Origin: Coriobacteriales bacterium
GTDB lineage: Bacteria > Actinomycetota > Coriobacteriia > Coriobacteriales > UBA8131
Assembly (NCBI GenBank): GCA_031267175.1
Contig: JAIRZP010000229.1
Coordinates: 1 to 12,940, forward strand
Reading direction: 5' to 3'
Length of the DNA: 12,940 nucleotides
Program-made: the position numbers and the translations under genes
Shown: piece after piece, positions 1 through 6,215 of the stretch
Layout: the number at the start of each line of letters is the position of its first letter
How positions within the stretch are numbered: position 1 is the stretch's first letter
Notes under the pieces: generated by a model
The model's input: only the letters and a program-made list of their open reading frames with translations
What the model was told of the DNA's origin: nothing
The model's database searches: none

Positions 1-263
1 TACACTTCGACCCGCTCTATAGCGTCAAAGACAATCAGCCTGAACCGCCTATCGAAGACGTATGTTGTCCAGATGGTTGAAAACTCGGTTCCGTTCTTGA
101 AGCTGCCGTCGTGTCTTAAAAATGGGTTCCAGTAACCGCTCAGGCGATAGTAGTTGACATCCATTAACTTCTCAACCAGTTCGTCTCTGTTGCAAATAAG
201 GCCGCGCGAGATTAACAAGTCTGCCTGCTGATTAAATGTGAGCGAAGGTTTTGTGTAGTCCAT
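1..263 (-). CDS. Abi_2/AbiF-like abortive infection protein, N-terminal fragment (runs off left edge)
   Basis: Read on the minus strand from the ATG at 263-261, the frame stays open to the window edge and gives about 87 residues, beginning MDYTKPSLTFNQQADLLISR. The pattern is typical of the Abi_2 (AbiD/AbiF) family: an N-terminal K-P-S-L-T-F-xx-Q opening, then L..RGL, then the hallmark NYYRLSGYWNPF at about residues 44-55, and further on the YVFDRRFR..VFDAIERVEV stretch at the cut end. Family members are usually about 300 residues, so roughly two thirds, including any HEPN-type RxxxxH catalytic motif, lies outside the window. A Shine-Dalgarno sequence (GAGAGG, 274-269) sits 5 nt before the ATG. 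Known for the family: phage abortive infection, with some AbiF members paired with a small non-coding RNA. The leader here contains such a candidate. Family assignment is confident; the exact subtype is not. Confidence 0.85.
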   Translation of the reverse strand, partial: MDYTKPSLTFNQQADLLISRGLICNRDELVEKLMDVNYYRLSGYWNPFLRHDGSFKNGTEFSTIWTTYVFDRRFRLIVFDAIERVEV

Positions 264-266
264 ATC

Positions 267-313
267 TGCCTCTCAAAATAAAGAGCCGTCAAAGTGTGCT
301 TCTACGAGAGGCA
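267..313 (-). promoter_or_regulatory. abi Shine-Dalgarno and its complementary anti-SD segment
   Basis: The abi ribosome binding segment GAGAGGCA (274-267) is perfectly complementary over 8 bases to UGCCUCUC (313-306) in the loop of the upstream hairpin. Because the hairpin arms (321-314 and 291-284) interleave with this pairing, forming both at once gives an H-type pseudoknot with connecting loops of 0, 14 and 9 nt. Alternatively the two pairings exclude each other, or the terminated small RNA pairs in trans with the mRNA. Either way it would limit translation of the Abi protein. Complementarity is seen directly; regulation is inferred. Confidence 0.5.
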
Positions 314-328
314 TGACGGCTTTAGTAA
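276..328 (-). ncRNA. Candidate AbiF-associated small structured RNA (hairpin plus U-tract)
   Basis: On the minus strand, an 8-bp perfect stem (AGCCGTCA at 321-314 with TGACGGCT at 291-284) closes a 22-nt loop. It is followed directly by CUCUUUAUUUU, which looks like a rho-independent end. A promoter-like pair lies just upstream and predicts a start near 326-328, giving an RNA of about 50 nt. The loop carries UGCCUCUC followed by GUAGAAGCACAC. Structured RNAs upstream of abiF genes are known (the abiF RNA motif), and location and shape fit, but I cannot confirm a match to that covariance model. It could instead be a 5' leader structure of the abi mRNA only. Confidence 0.55.
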
Positions 329-334
329 TTCCAC

Positions 335-363
335 TGTATCACACTTGCCCCGTCTTGTGTGCA
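335..363 (-). promoter_or_regulatory. Putative promoter for the small RNA/abi transcript
   Basis: Minus strand: TGCACA (363-358, 4 of 6 matches to TTGACA), a 17-nt spacer, then GATACA (340-335) preceded by TGT as an extended -10 element. Transcription would begin around 326-328, immediately before the hairpin arm. Based on motif match and spacing only. Confidence 0.4.
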
Positions 364-376
364 GCAAATTGCACCG

Positions 377-424
377 ACTCCGATAGGTAACTATAGCATC
401 GTAGAAGGCAATCCGGCTCTTTCC
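377..424 (+). other. Degenerate inverted second copy of the abi leader RNA motif
   Basis: On the plus strand, TCGTAGAAG (399-407) followed by CCGGCTCTTT (413-422) parallels the loop and 3' arm of the minus-strand RNA, where TCGTAGAAG is followed by ACGGCTCTTT. An imperfect stem, GACTCCGAT (376-384) with ATCCGGCTC (411-419), can pair at 7 of 9 positions including one G-U, with TCGTAGAAG in the loop as in the minus copy. Further on, CTGCCTCTCA (427-436) repeats 266-275 exactly. This may be a decayed or divergent copy of the same RNA facing the plus-strand genes, or a chance result of a repeat-rich leader. Confidence 0.35.
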
Positions 425-490
425 TGCTGCCTCTCACACGTGCCTCCCCTCTTGCGCCCCATGTCTTCAGCGAGCTTTAAGGCTCATTTT

Positions 491-519
491 GGATAATGCT
501 TCTGAGAGATTACGGGAGA
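491..519 (+). promoter_or_regulatory. Weak -10 element and RBS ahead of the VTC-domain gene
   Basis: GATAAT (492-497) resembles a -10 hexamer, but no convincing -35 lies 16-18 nt upstream. Transcription from it would give a leader of about 20 nt. GGGAGA (514-519) is a good ribosome binding sequence 4 nt before the ATG at 524 and is the main argument for that start. Confidence 0.35.
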
Positions 520-523
520 ACTC

Positions 524-1423
524 ATGACAATACTGCACACGGCACTACTCACAGCACCGCCCTATACCGCAGAGCACAAACCGCAGAGAGGCGCGACGCG
601 TCTGTTTTTGCAGCAGAATCGGGTACAGGAACTCGTGCCTACCCAAGAGAAGCTCTCACAAGAAGACGTGCCGGTCAAACGTAACCAACCCCAGGAGTTC
701 GTGTTTAATCGGAGCGAGAAAAAATATCTCATCAGCTCTGCCACTGCCAGCGCTTTGTTACGGCTGCTCGGCAAAGACCAATTCCAGGACAGGCGTGGCT
801 CGGCTTTTATACGCAACCTCTACCTGGATACCCCGGACTACAAGCTCATCAGACGATCTATTGAAAGGCCCCTGTATAAAGAGAAGCTGCGGGTACGCAC
901 CTACGGTACGATTACCGGGCCAGAGCATGAGGCCTTTGTAGAAATCAAGAAAAAGCTCAAGGGGAGGGTGTTCAAGCGCAGGTTTGCTCTTACGCTTGAA
1001 GAAGTCGATGATTTTATCCAGGGGAAGACGACTCCCGAAAGCCAGATTGCCCGCGAGCTTGCCTGGTCTCTTCAGTCGTACAGGCCCCTGCAACCGGCCA
1101 TCAGCGTTTGCTATGAGCGTTGCGCCTACACCTATCCCGGCGCTGATGGCAATGTGCGCATCACCATCGACTGCAATCTGGCCGCCAAGATTGGCAGCAA
1201 AAGCGACCTTTTCGCGCCCGTAGACGCCACAGCATACCAGCCCCTGTTACCGGAGAGGCGCTGCGTTATGGAAATCAAGATACAATGCGCCATACCGCTT
1301 GAACTCACGCGGATATTGAGCAGTCTTGAAATCTATCCCACCAGTTTTTCCAAGGTTGGCACGGCCTATGCCCAGCTGTTTGCACACGGCATCCTCAGTT
1401 CAGACAGAGGGGGTCCAGCATGA
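524..1423 (+). CDS. VTC-domain polyphosphate polymerase-like protein
   Basis: This 299-residue protein carries a VTC domain (the catalytic tunnel domain of yeast Vtc4, which makes polyphosphate from ATP) at about residues 58-290. Family features are visible in order: FNRSEKKYLI (61-70), YLDTPDY (100-106), basic KEKLRVRTYG (119-128), EIKKKLKGRVFKRR (140-153), VCYERCAY (195-202), ITIDCNL (213-219), MEIKI (249-253) and SFSKVGTAYA (274-283). The charged strands fit a phosphate-binding tunnel. There is no SPX or transmembrane domain, so it is probably cytosolic and may be recruited by the membrane protein encoded next. The ATG at 524 has a strong RBS, but residues 1-57 precede the domain and look unstructured; GTG at 668 (residue 49) is an alternative start. 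It overlaps the next gene by 4 bp (ATGA), implying coupled translation. Family confident; enzymatic activity inferred. Confidence 0.85.
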   Translation: MTILHTALLTAPPYTAEHKPQRGATRLFLQQNRVQELVPTQEKLSQEDVPVKRNQPQEFVFNRSEKKYLISSATASALLRLLGKDQFQDRRGSAFIRNLYLDTPDYKLIRRSIERPLYKEKLRVRTYGTITGPEHEAFVEIKKKLKGRVFKRRFALTLEEVDDFIQGKTTPESQIARELAWSLQSYRPLQPAISVCYERCAYTYPGADGNVRITIDCNLAAKIGSKSDLFAPVDATAYQPLLPERRCVMEIKIQCAIPLELTRILSSLEIYPTSFSKVGTAYAQLFAHGILSSDRGGPA

Positions 1424-2115
1424 CCGACCTATTCAACAGCATCCTCAGCAACACCGAGGGAATAGCCACAGTTGACCTCGTCGATTTTCTGAGTTGCACT
1501 GCGGTGTCTTTGGTGCTTGGCCTGGCGGCGGCCCTGTTTTATATGTACCGCAACAGCTACAACAAGAGTTTTGTGGTGACCTTGGCCCTTCTGCCTCCCG
1601 TGGTGCAGCTGGTCATCATGCTCGTCAACGGCAATCTGGGTGCCGGTCTGGCGGTCATGGGAGCCTTTGCTCTCGTGCGCTTTCGCTCTATACCCGGCAG
1701 TGCCAGGGACATCGCTGCGGTGTTTACCTCCATGGCCATCGGGCTTGCCACCGGCATGGGATTCCTCGCCATAGCGGCCGTGTTTACGCTCATCATCGGC
1801 CTGGCCTCCCTCCTCTATACTACCAGCGGCTTTGGTGAGCCCAAACACAGTATTCAGCAGCTCAAAATCACTATTCCGGAAGACCTGGACTACCAGGATG
1901 TCTTTGATACGGTGTTTGCGGAGTACACGGATCGCTGCGAGTTGCGGCAGCAACAGACCTCAAACATGGGAAGCCTCTATAAGCTCTACTACACCATAGA
2001 GCTCAAGCCCCATGCCAATCCCAAACAGTTCATCGACGAGCTCCGCACCCGCAACGGCAACCTGAAGATAGCCCTCGGACGCGACCTCTTCAGGGCAAAC
2101 GGCACGGAACTGTAG
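1420..2115 (+). CDS. DUF4956 family integral membrane protein
   Basis: The protein has 231 residues. Hydrophobic segments at about 23-43, 51-70, 75-87, 98-111 and 113-134 form a membrane-embedded N-terminal half. The DUF4956 signature GAFALVRFRSIPGS, continuing ARDIAAVF, covers residues 81-102 between membrane segments. A soluble alpha/beta C-terminal domain (about 147-231, ending RDLFRANGTEL) follows. A strong RBS (AGAGGGGG, 1406-1413) lies about 6 nt before the ATG, which overlaps the stop codon of the VTC gene. Genes of this family are commonly found beside VTC-domain genes. A reasonable inference is that it anchors the polymerase domain or moves or handles polyphosphate at the membrane, but no biochemical role can be read from the sequence. 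Confidence 0.85.
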   Translation: MTDLFNSILSNTEGIATVDLVDFLSCTAVSLVLGLAAALFYMYRNSYNKSFVVTLALLPPVVQLVIMLVNGNLGAGLAVMGAFALVRFRSIPGSARDIAAVFTSMAIGLATGMGFLAIAAVFTLIIGLASLLYTTSGFGEPKHSIQQLKITIPEDLDYQDVFDTVFAEYTDRCELRQQQTSNMGSLYKLYYTIELKPHANPKQFIDELRTRNGNLKIALGRDLFRANGTEL

Positions 2116-2210
2116 GCAGGAACAAAGAAAGGCAGAAAAAGGAGAAACGGGGGAAGGGGAGCGGAAGTCAAAAGGAACAGGCCAGAAGTCAGCAGTTGAA
2201 AGGAACACGA
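2116..2210 (+). other. Purine-rich intercistronic leader with RBS for the lipoprotein gene
   Basis: The 80 nt after the DUF4956 stop are roughly 85% purine on the coding strand. They contain an orphan Shine-Dalgarno-like AAGGAG (2139-2144) with no start codon at a usable distance. The working RBS is AAAGGA (2199-2204), 6 nt before the ATG at 2211. No hairpin terminator is visible, so the lipoprotein gene is probably in the same transcript as the two genes before it. Confidence 0.5.
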
Positions 2211-3935
2211 ATGAAAAAGCTACTCTCACTCCTCCTCACCCTCCTGCTTGCGGGCATACTCACCCTGAGCGTTGCGCTTGCCGGCTGCGGCAGCATCGGC
2301 AGCAATGGACGCGCGGAAACCGCCCCTGCAGGGGAGAGTGGTATGGCAGCTACCGCGTCCGAGGCCACCGAAGCTCAGACACTCGACAGCTTTGACTTTT
2401 CGCTCACCGACCGAGACTCCGATGCACTCTACGACGAAGAGGCTGCTACGATAATCTCCTTTGATTCTGCCAACCAGGTGGAAACCATCACCCAGGAGGG
2501 CGTCTACATCGCACGTGGCTCAAGCGAGGGAGGCCAACTGATTGTGGACCTTTCCAACGCCGAGGATCCCGACAATGCCAAGGCGCAGGTGGTACTCGAC
2601 AATCTCACGCTCACCAATACCACGGCGCCCGCGCTGCTGGTAGCCCAGGCCGACAAGGTCTTTATCACGCTGGCGGAGGGCAGCACCAACACCCTCAGTG
2701 ATGGCACGGGCCGCACCGACCTGGAAGCGCTTACTACAACCGCCGCTGATGCCAGCTCCACCGAGTCTGAAGAAGCCGCTGAGTCTGAAGAAGCCAACGA
2801 GAATGCTACCCTGTACTCTCACGACGATCTGTCCATCAACGGCAGCGGCAGCCTTGTTGTGAGCAGTGCCAACCATCACGCTATAAAATGCCAGGACGAT
2901 CTCGTCATCGCGGACGGCAGCCTCAAGGTAACCGCCGGAGGAGACGGCATCCGGGGCAAGGACAGCGTCAAGATAGCCGGAGGCACCATAACGGTAGAGG
3001 CCGGTGACGACGGTATTATCTCCACCCAGACCGACGCGCCCTACGAGCAGGGCTTTATCAGCATCACCGGTGGCCAGATAACGGTTGCTGCGACCGACGA
3101 CGGCCTCAAGGGAGAAGCGCTCGTACGCCTCGCCGGAGGCAGCGTCAGCATTGAGGACTCTACAGAAGGGCTTGAGGCCTGCTTGGTCTGGCTTGAAGGA
3201 GGCCTGCACACCATCACTTCCTCCGATGACGGCATCAATGCCGCGGGCGATATCCGGAGCGATTATCTCATCAACATCACCGGTGGCACCACGTACGTAA
3301 ACGCAGAAGGCGACGGGCTCGACTCCAATGATACGCTCACCCAGAGTGGTGGCACTGTGGTGGTGGCCGGGCCTGCACAGACCTTTGGCGAGGGTGCCCT
3401 GGACGCCGAGCGCCTCGCCCAGATTACGGGGGGCACCATGCTGGCCGTGGACAATGCCGGTATGTCCATGGGCTACGGCTCGGAGTCCACGCAGGGCTCC
3501 TTGCTCTACACGCTTTCTGGCGTTGAGTCCGCTGGCACCCGTATCTCGCTGCTGGACAGCGCCGATGCCGTACTCTTCACCTTTGTAGCCCCCAAGGAGT
3601 TCAGCACTCTGGCCTACAGCTCACCGGAACTGACCGTAGGGGAGAGCTATCGCTTTGTGAGAGGCGGCGAGGTTGCGTCCTCCACCTCGTCTGGCTTTGA
3701 GTTCCTGACCGGCGGTACCTTGAGCGGTGGCGAGACACTCACGAGCTTTACCCTGAGTGAGCAAATAGCCCAGATACGTGCCGATGGCTCGGTGAGCGCC
3801 TACACCGGAAGCGGCATGATGGGCCCCGGAGGCGGCGGTGCCGGAGGCGGCGGCCCAGGCGGTAACCGCTCCAGAGGCACGGCAGACTCGGGCTGGGCAT
3901 CCAACAGGGGCACTCAGCTGCCGCGCCCCGAGTGA
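2211..3935 (+). CDS. Cthe_2159-type beta-helix carbohydrate-binding lipoprotein
   Basis: The ATG at 2211 is chosen over an in-frame TTG at 2196 because AAAGGA is ideally spaced for it and the signal peptide then begins MKKLLSLLL. This gives 574 residues. The lipobox LAGC places the lipidated cysteine at residue 26, so the mature protein is anchored outside the cytoplasmic membrane. A low-complexity linker rich in A, T, S and E follows (about 27-55). The core is a repetitive right-handed beta-helix of the Cthe_2159 carbohydrate-binding family. It has DDLSINGSGSL and AIKCQDDL, then successive turn motifs GGDGIRG, GDDGIIS, TDDGLKG, STEGLEA, SDDGINA and EGDGLDS, whose aspartates suit calcium binding. 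A Ser/Glu insert with a duplicated ESEEA unit interrupts the early helix. The C-terminus is Gly-rich (MMGPGGGGAGGGGPGG). It belongs with the VTC and DUF4956 genes; acidic polysaccharide or Ca2+ binding at the surface is the likely role. The ligand is unknown. Confidence 0.8.
   Translation: MKKLLSLLLTLLLAGILTLSVALAGCGSIGSNGRAETAPAGESGMAATASEATEAQTLDSFDFSLTDRDSDALYDEEAATIISFDSANQVETITQEGVYIARGSSEGGQLIVDLSNAEDPDNAKAQVVLDNLTLTNTTAPALLVAQADKVFITLAEGSTNTLSDGTGRTDLEALTTTAADASSTESEEAAESEEANENATLYSHDDLSINGSGSLVVSSANHHAIKCQDDLVIADGSLKVTAGGDGIRGKDSVKIAGGTITVEAGDDGIISTQTDAPYEQGFISITGGQITVAATDDGLKGEALVRLAGGSVSIEDSTEGLEACLVWLEGGLHTITSSDDGINAAGDIRSDYLINITGGTTYVNAEGDGLDSNDTLTQSGGTVVVAGPAQTFGEGALDAERLAQITGGTMLAVDNAGMSMGYGSESTQGSLLYTLSGVESAGTRISLLDSADAVLFTFVAPKEFSTLAYSSPELTVGESYRFVRGGEVASSTSSGFEFLTGGTLSGGETLTSFTLSEQIAQIRADGSVSAYTGSGMMGPGGGGAGGGGPGGNRSRGTADSGWASNRGTQLPRPE
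2763..2795 (+). repeat. 18-bp tandem duplication inside the lipoprotein gene
   Basis: GAGTCTGAAGAAGCC occurs at 2763-2777 and again at 2781-2795, an 18-bp period encoding ESEEA-A-ESEEA. It lies in the acidic insert of the beta-helix protein, preserves the frame, and probably arose by slippage. Confidence 0.8.
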
Positions 3936-3984
3936 CGATTATACAACTAACAGAAAGTCACACTTTTCTTGGCTTCGGGAAGCG

Positions 3985-4019
3985 ATTCCCCGGCATTCCC
4001 CGGCGTGTTCTGGTATGAT
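3985..4019 (+). promoter_or_regulatory. Extended -10 promoter with a tandem 10-bp repeat, upstream of the FHA gene
   Basis: TGGTATGAT (4011-4019) is an extended -10 element (TGn plus TATGAT). No good -35 hexamer is present at 17 nt. Instead ATTCCCCGGC is repeated head to tail at 3985-3994 and 3995-4004, exactly one helical turn apart, covering the -35 region. A partial third copy, GGCATTCCC, lies at 4042-4050 in the leader. The repeat could be a regulator binding site. This promoter would start the FHA/acyl-CoA synthetase operon. Confidence 0.4.
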
Positions 4020-4062
4020 ACTCCCCAGGAAAAGGCGGAAAGGCATTCCCTGAGAAAGCACT

Positions 4063-4512
4063 GTGAGGAACGTGGATACAGAACTGACCTGCCCTGTATG
4101 TAATCAACCCGTGCGGCGCGGGAGCAACAAGTGCTCCTGCTGCGGCTTTATGCTGGTTGGCATTACACAGGAGATACCCTCACCCGGCACCGGCGGCATG
4201 CCGAGTACCGGCGCGGTGTACCGTGGCAAGCCAACACTCACCGTGACCAAAGGCTCGCTGCAGAACCAGGTCTTTGACCTCGAACCGTTGCCGGTGGTTA
4301 TCGGTCGCGACCCGGAATGCGACCTGTTTCTCAATAATATGACGGTCTCGCGCCGTCATGCCATCATCGAAAAGGAAGGCGACATGCTCATTCTCAAAGA
4401 CCTTGGCTCACTCAACGGCACCTGGATCGACGGCAAGATAACTGACCAGGCCGAGCTGACCGACGGCATTCTCGTGCAGATTGGCACCTTCTCCATGAGG
4501 TTTCATTCCTGA
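4063..4512 (+). CDS. Zinc-ribbon and FHA domain protein
   Basis: This is a 149-residue cytosolic protein. A short N-terminal zinc ribbon is formed by CPVC (Cys10, Cys13) and CSCCG (Cys24, Cys27, with an extra Cys26). After a Pro/Gly-rich linker (about 38-56), a forkhead-associated domain spans about 57-149 with the canonical phosphothreonine-binding residues: GRDPECDL (Gly81-Arg82), SRRH (Ser96 to His99) and LGSLNGT (Asn118-Gly119). FHA domains bind phosphothreonine peptides and commonly read Ser/Thr kinase signals; no kinase gene is in this window. The start is GTG at 4063, just after an in-frame TGA at 4051. GTG at 4072 is an alternative, and both have only modest RBSs (AGAAAG and GAGGA). 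The stop codon overlaps the next start (TGATG), so translation of the two is coupled. Architecture certain; partner unknown. Confidence 0.85.
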   Translation: MRNVDTELTCPVCNQPVRRGSNKCSCCGFMLVGITQEIPSPGTGGMPSTGAVYRGKPTLTVTKGSLQNQVFDLEPLPVVIGRDPECDLFLNNMTVSRRHAIIEKEGDMLILKDLGSLNGTWIDGKITDQAELTDGILVQIGTFSMRFHS

Positions 4513-6149
4513 TGCCTATCACACATATACTTGCGGAGAACTGCCGTCTCTACGGCGACGAGGTAGCCCTCGTCGAGATCAACCCGGGTCGCGAGGCAGT
4601 CAGGCGCGTGACCTGGAAGGAATACGAGCTTATCGAGCCGGAGGGCAGCGGCTATTACCGGCGCGATATAACTTGGAACATCTTCTGCGAAAAGGCCAAT
4701 CGCGTGGCCAACATGCTTACCAGCCGGGGCGTTGCCAAAGGCGACAAGGTCGGCATCCTCCTCATGAACGGGCTGGAATGGCTGCCCATCTACTTTGGCA
4801 TCCTCAAGACCGGCGCCCTGGCCGTGCCCTTGAACTTCAGATACACCGCCGACGAGATCCAATACTGCGTTGAACTGGCGGAGGTGGACGTGCTCATTTT
4901 TGGGCCGGAGTTCATAGGCCGCGTGGAGGAGATTGCCCCGCAGATAAGCGAAGGCAGGCTGCTCATCTACTGCGGCTCAGGCACAACCCCCACCTTTGCC
5001 GAGGACTATCACGAGCTCACCGCGGACTGCTCATCGCAGTTCAAGGATGTCGAGCTTTCCGACGATGACCTCGCGGCCATCTATTTCTCCTCCGGCACCA
5101 CGGGCTTTCCCAAGGCGATACTCCACGCGCACCGGGCGCTGGTGCATGCCTGTCTCACCGAGCAGGCCCACCATGGGCAGACGCACGAGGATGTCTTTCT
5201 CTGCATTCCGCCGCTCTATCACACCGGTGCCAAGATGCACTGGATGGGTTCATTTCTGGTTGGCGGCAAGGGCGTATTGCTCAAGGGAACCGAGCCTCGC
5301 TACGTGTTTGACGCCGTCTCAAGCGAACGCTGCACACTCGTCTGGCTGCTCGTGCCCTGGGCGCAGGACATACTGAGCTGCCTGGACAGCGGCGAGCTTA
5401 CTATCGACGATTACGACCTCGAACAGTGGCGGCTCATGCACATCGGTGCCCAGCCCGTGCCGCGGAGCCTCGTGACGCGCTGGCTCGAGTACTTCCCCCT
5501 CCATCAGTACGACACCAACTACGGCCTCTCAGAATCCATCGGTCCGGGCTGCGTGCATCTGGGCGTAGAGAACGTGGGCAAGGTGGGTGCCATCGGTATC
5601 CCCGGCTTTGGCTGGCAGACCAAGATAGTGGATGAGCAGGGCGCGGAGCTTGAGCAGGGGGGTGTGGGCGAGCTGTGCGTGCGCGGCGACGGCCTCATGC
5701 TCAAATACTACCGCGACCCCGAGGCCACGGCTGCGGCACTCAAGGACGGTTGGCTGTTTACGGGCGACATGGCGGAGCAGGACGAGGACGGCTTCATCTA
5801 TCTCGTGGACCGCAAGAAGGACGTCATCATCTCGGGAGGCGAGAATATCTATCCCGTGCAGATTGAGGATTTCTTGCATGGCCATCCAAGCATCAAGGAC
5901 GTAGCGGTCATCGGCCTGCCGGACGAGCGTCTGGGCGAGATAGCTGCTGCCATCATCCAGGTGGAGGAAGGGCACAGCCTCACCGAGGAAGAGGTCAGAG
6001 ACTTCTGCTCGGCGTTGCCGCGCTACAAACGCCCCCGCACCCTGATATTTGCCCCCGTGCCCCGCAATGCCACGGGCAAGATAGAGAAGCCCAAACTACG
6101 CGAGCTCTACGGCGCCAGGTATCTGGTGGAGTCGCAGAACCTTTCCTGA
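4512..6149 (+). CDS. Class I AMP-forming acyl-CoA synthetase (fatty-acid CoA ligase type)
   Basis: At 545 residues this is full length for an AMP-binding (ANL superfamily) ligase, which activates a carboxylate with ATP to an acyl-adenylate and then transfers it to CoA. All core motifs are intact: the phosphate loop SSGTTGFPKA (193-202), PPLYHTGA (233-240), YGLSE (337-341), GWLFTGD (413-419), the hinge VDRKKD (432-437) with GGENIYP (442-448), and the C-terminal catalytic lysine in NATGKIEK (Lys523). No signal or membrane segments are seen. An insert, ELIEPEGSGYYRRDITW (about 39-55), lengthens the N-terminal subdomain. The substrate cannot be read; medium or long chain fatty acids are the default guess. 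It starts within the FHA stop codon (TGATG) with only GAGG 11 nt upstream, so it depends on coupling, and it ends at a strong terminator. Confidence 0.9.
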   Translation: MPITHILAENCRLYGDEVALVEINPGREAVRRVTWKEYELIEPEGSGYYRRDITWNIFCEKANRVANMLTSRGVAKGDKVGILLMNGLEWLPIYFGILKTGALAVPLNFRYTADEIQYCVELAEVDVLIFGPEFIGRVEEIAPQISEGRLLIYCGSGTTPTFAEDYHELTADCSSQFKDVELSDDDLAAIYFSSGTTGFPKAILHAHRALVHACLTEQAHHGQTHEDVFLCIPPLYHTGAKMHWMGSFLVGGKGVLLKGTEPRYVFDAVSSERCTLVWLLVPWAQDILSCLDSGELTIDDYDLEQWRLMHIGAQPVPRSLVTRWLEYFPLHQYDTNYGLSESIGPGCVHLGVENVGKVGAIGIPGFGWQTKIVDEQGAELEQGGVGELCVRGDGLMLKYYRDPEATAAALKDGWLFTGDMAEQDEDGFIYLVDRKKDVIISGGENIYPVQIEDFLHGHPSIKDVAVIGLPDERLGEIAAAIIQVEEGHSLTEEEVRDFCSALPRYKRPRTLIFAPVPRNATGKIEKPKLRELYGARYLVESQNLS

Positions 6150-6166
6150 GCATTTCCTCATAAGTC

Positions 6167-6206
6167 AACGGTGGACGAGGGGCGTACGCCCCTCGTCCAC
6201 CGTTTT
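6167..6206 (+). terminator. Rho-independent terminator of the FHA/acyl-CoA synthetase operon
   Basis: A perfect 38-bp palindrome (19-bp arms, 6167-6185 and 6186-6204, centred on GTAC) begins 18 nt after the ligase stop and runs into a short T-tract (TTTT, 6203-6206). The very long GC-rich stem compensates for the short T-run. There is no matching T-run on the minus strand, so it acts mainly on the plus-strand operon. Confidence 0.8.
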
Positions 6207-6215
6207 CAATACTAA

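Noticed and set aside
276..440. CRISPR-like repeats in the abi leader
   Set aside because: The repeated segments are 8-10 bp, mostly inverted, and not regularly spaced; there is no repeat-spacer periodicity.
2520..3209. 229-codon minus-strand open frame opposite the lipoprotein gene
   Set aside because: It lies wholly within a well-supported beta-helix gene, has no RBS or family resemblance, and arises from the codon bias of the sense strand.
2211..3935. Gly-rich tail and DGI repeats considered as a collagen-like or RTX toxin protein
   Set aside because: No GXX periodicity over a long stretch and no RTX nonapeptide GGxGxDxUx array; the spacing fits the Cthe_2159 beta-helix instead.
3970..3984. 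Small hairpin GCTTC-GG-GAAGC after the lipoprotein gene as a terminator
   Set aside because: The stem is 5 bp with a 2-nt loop and no T-tract follows, so it does not support termination.
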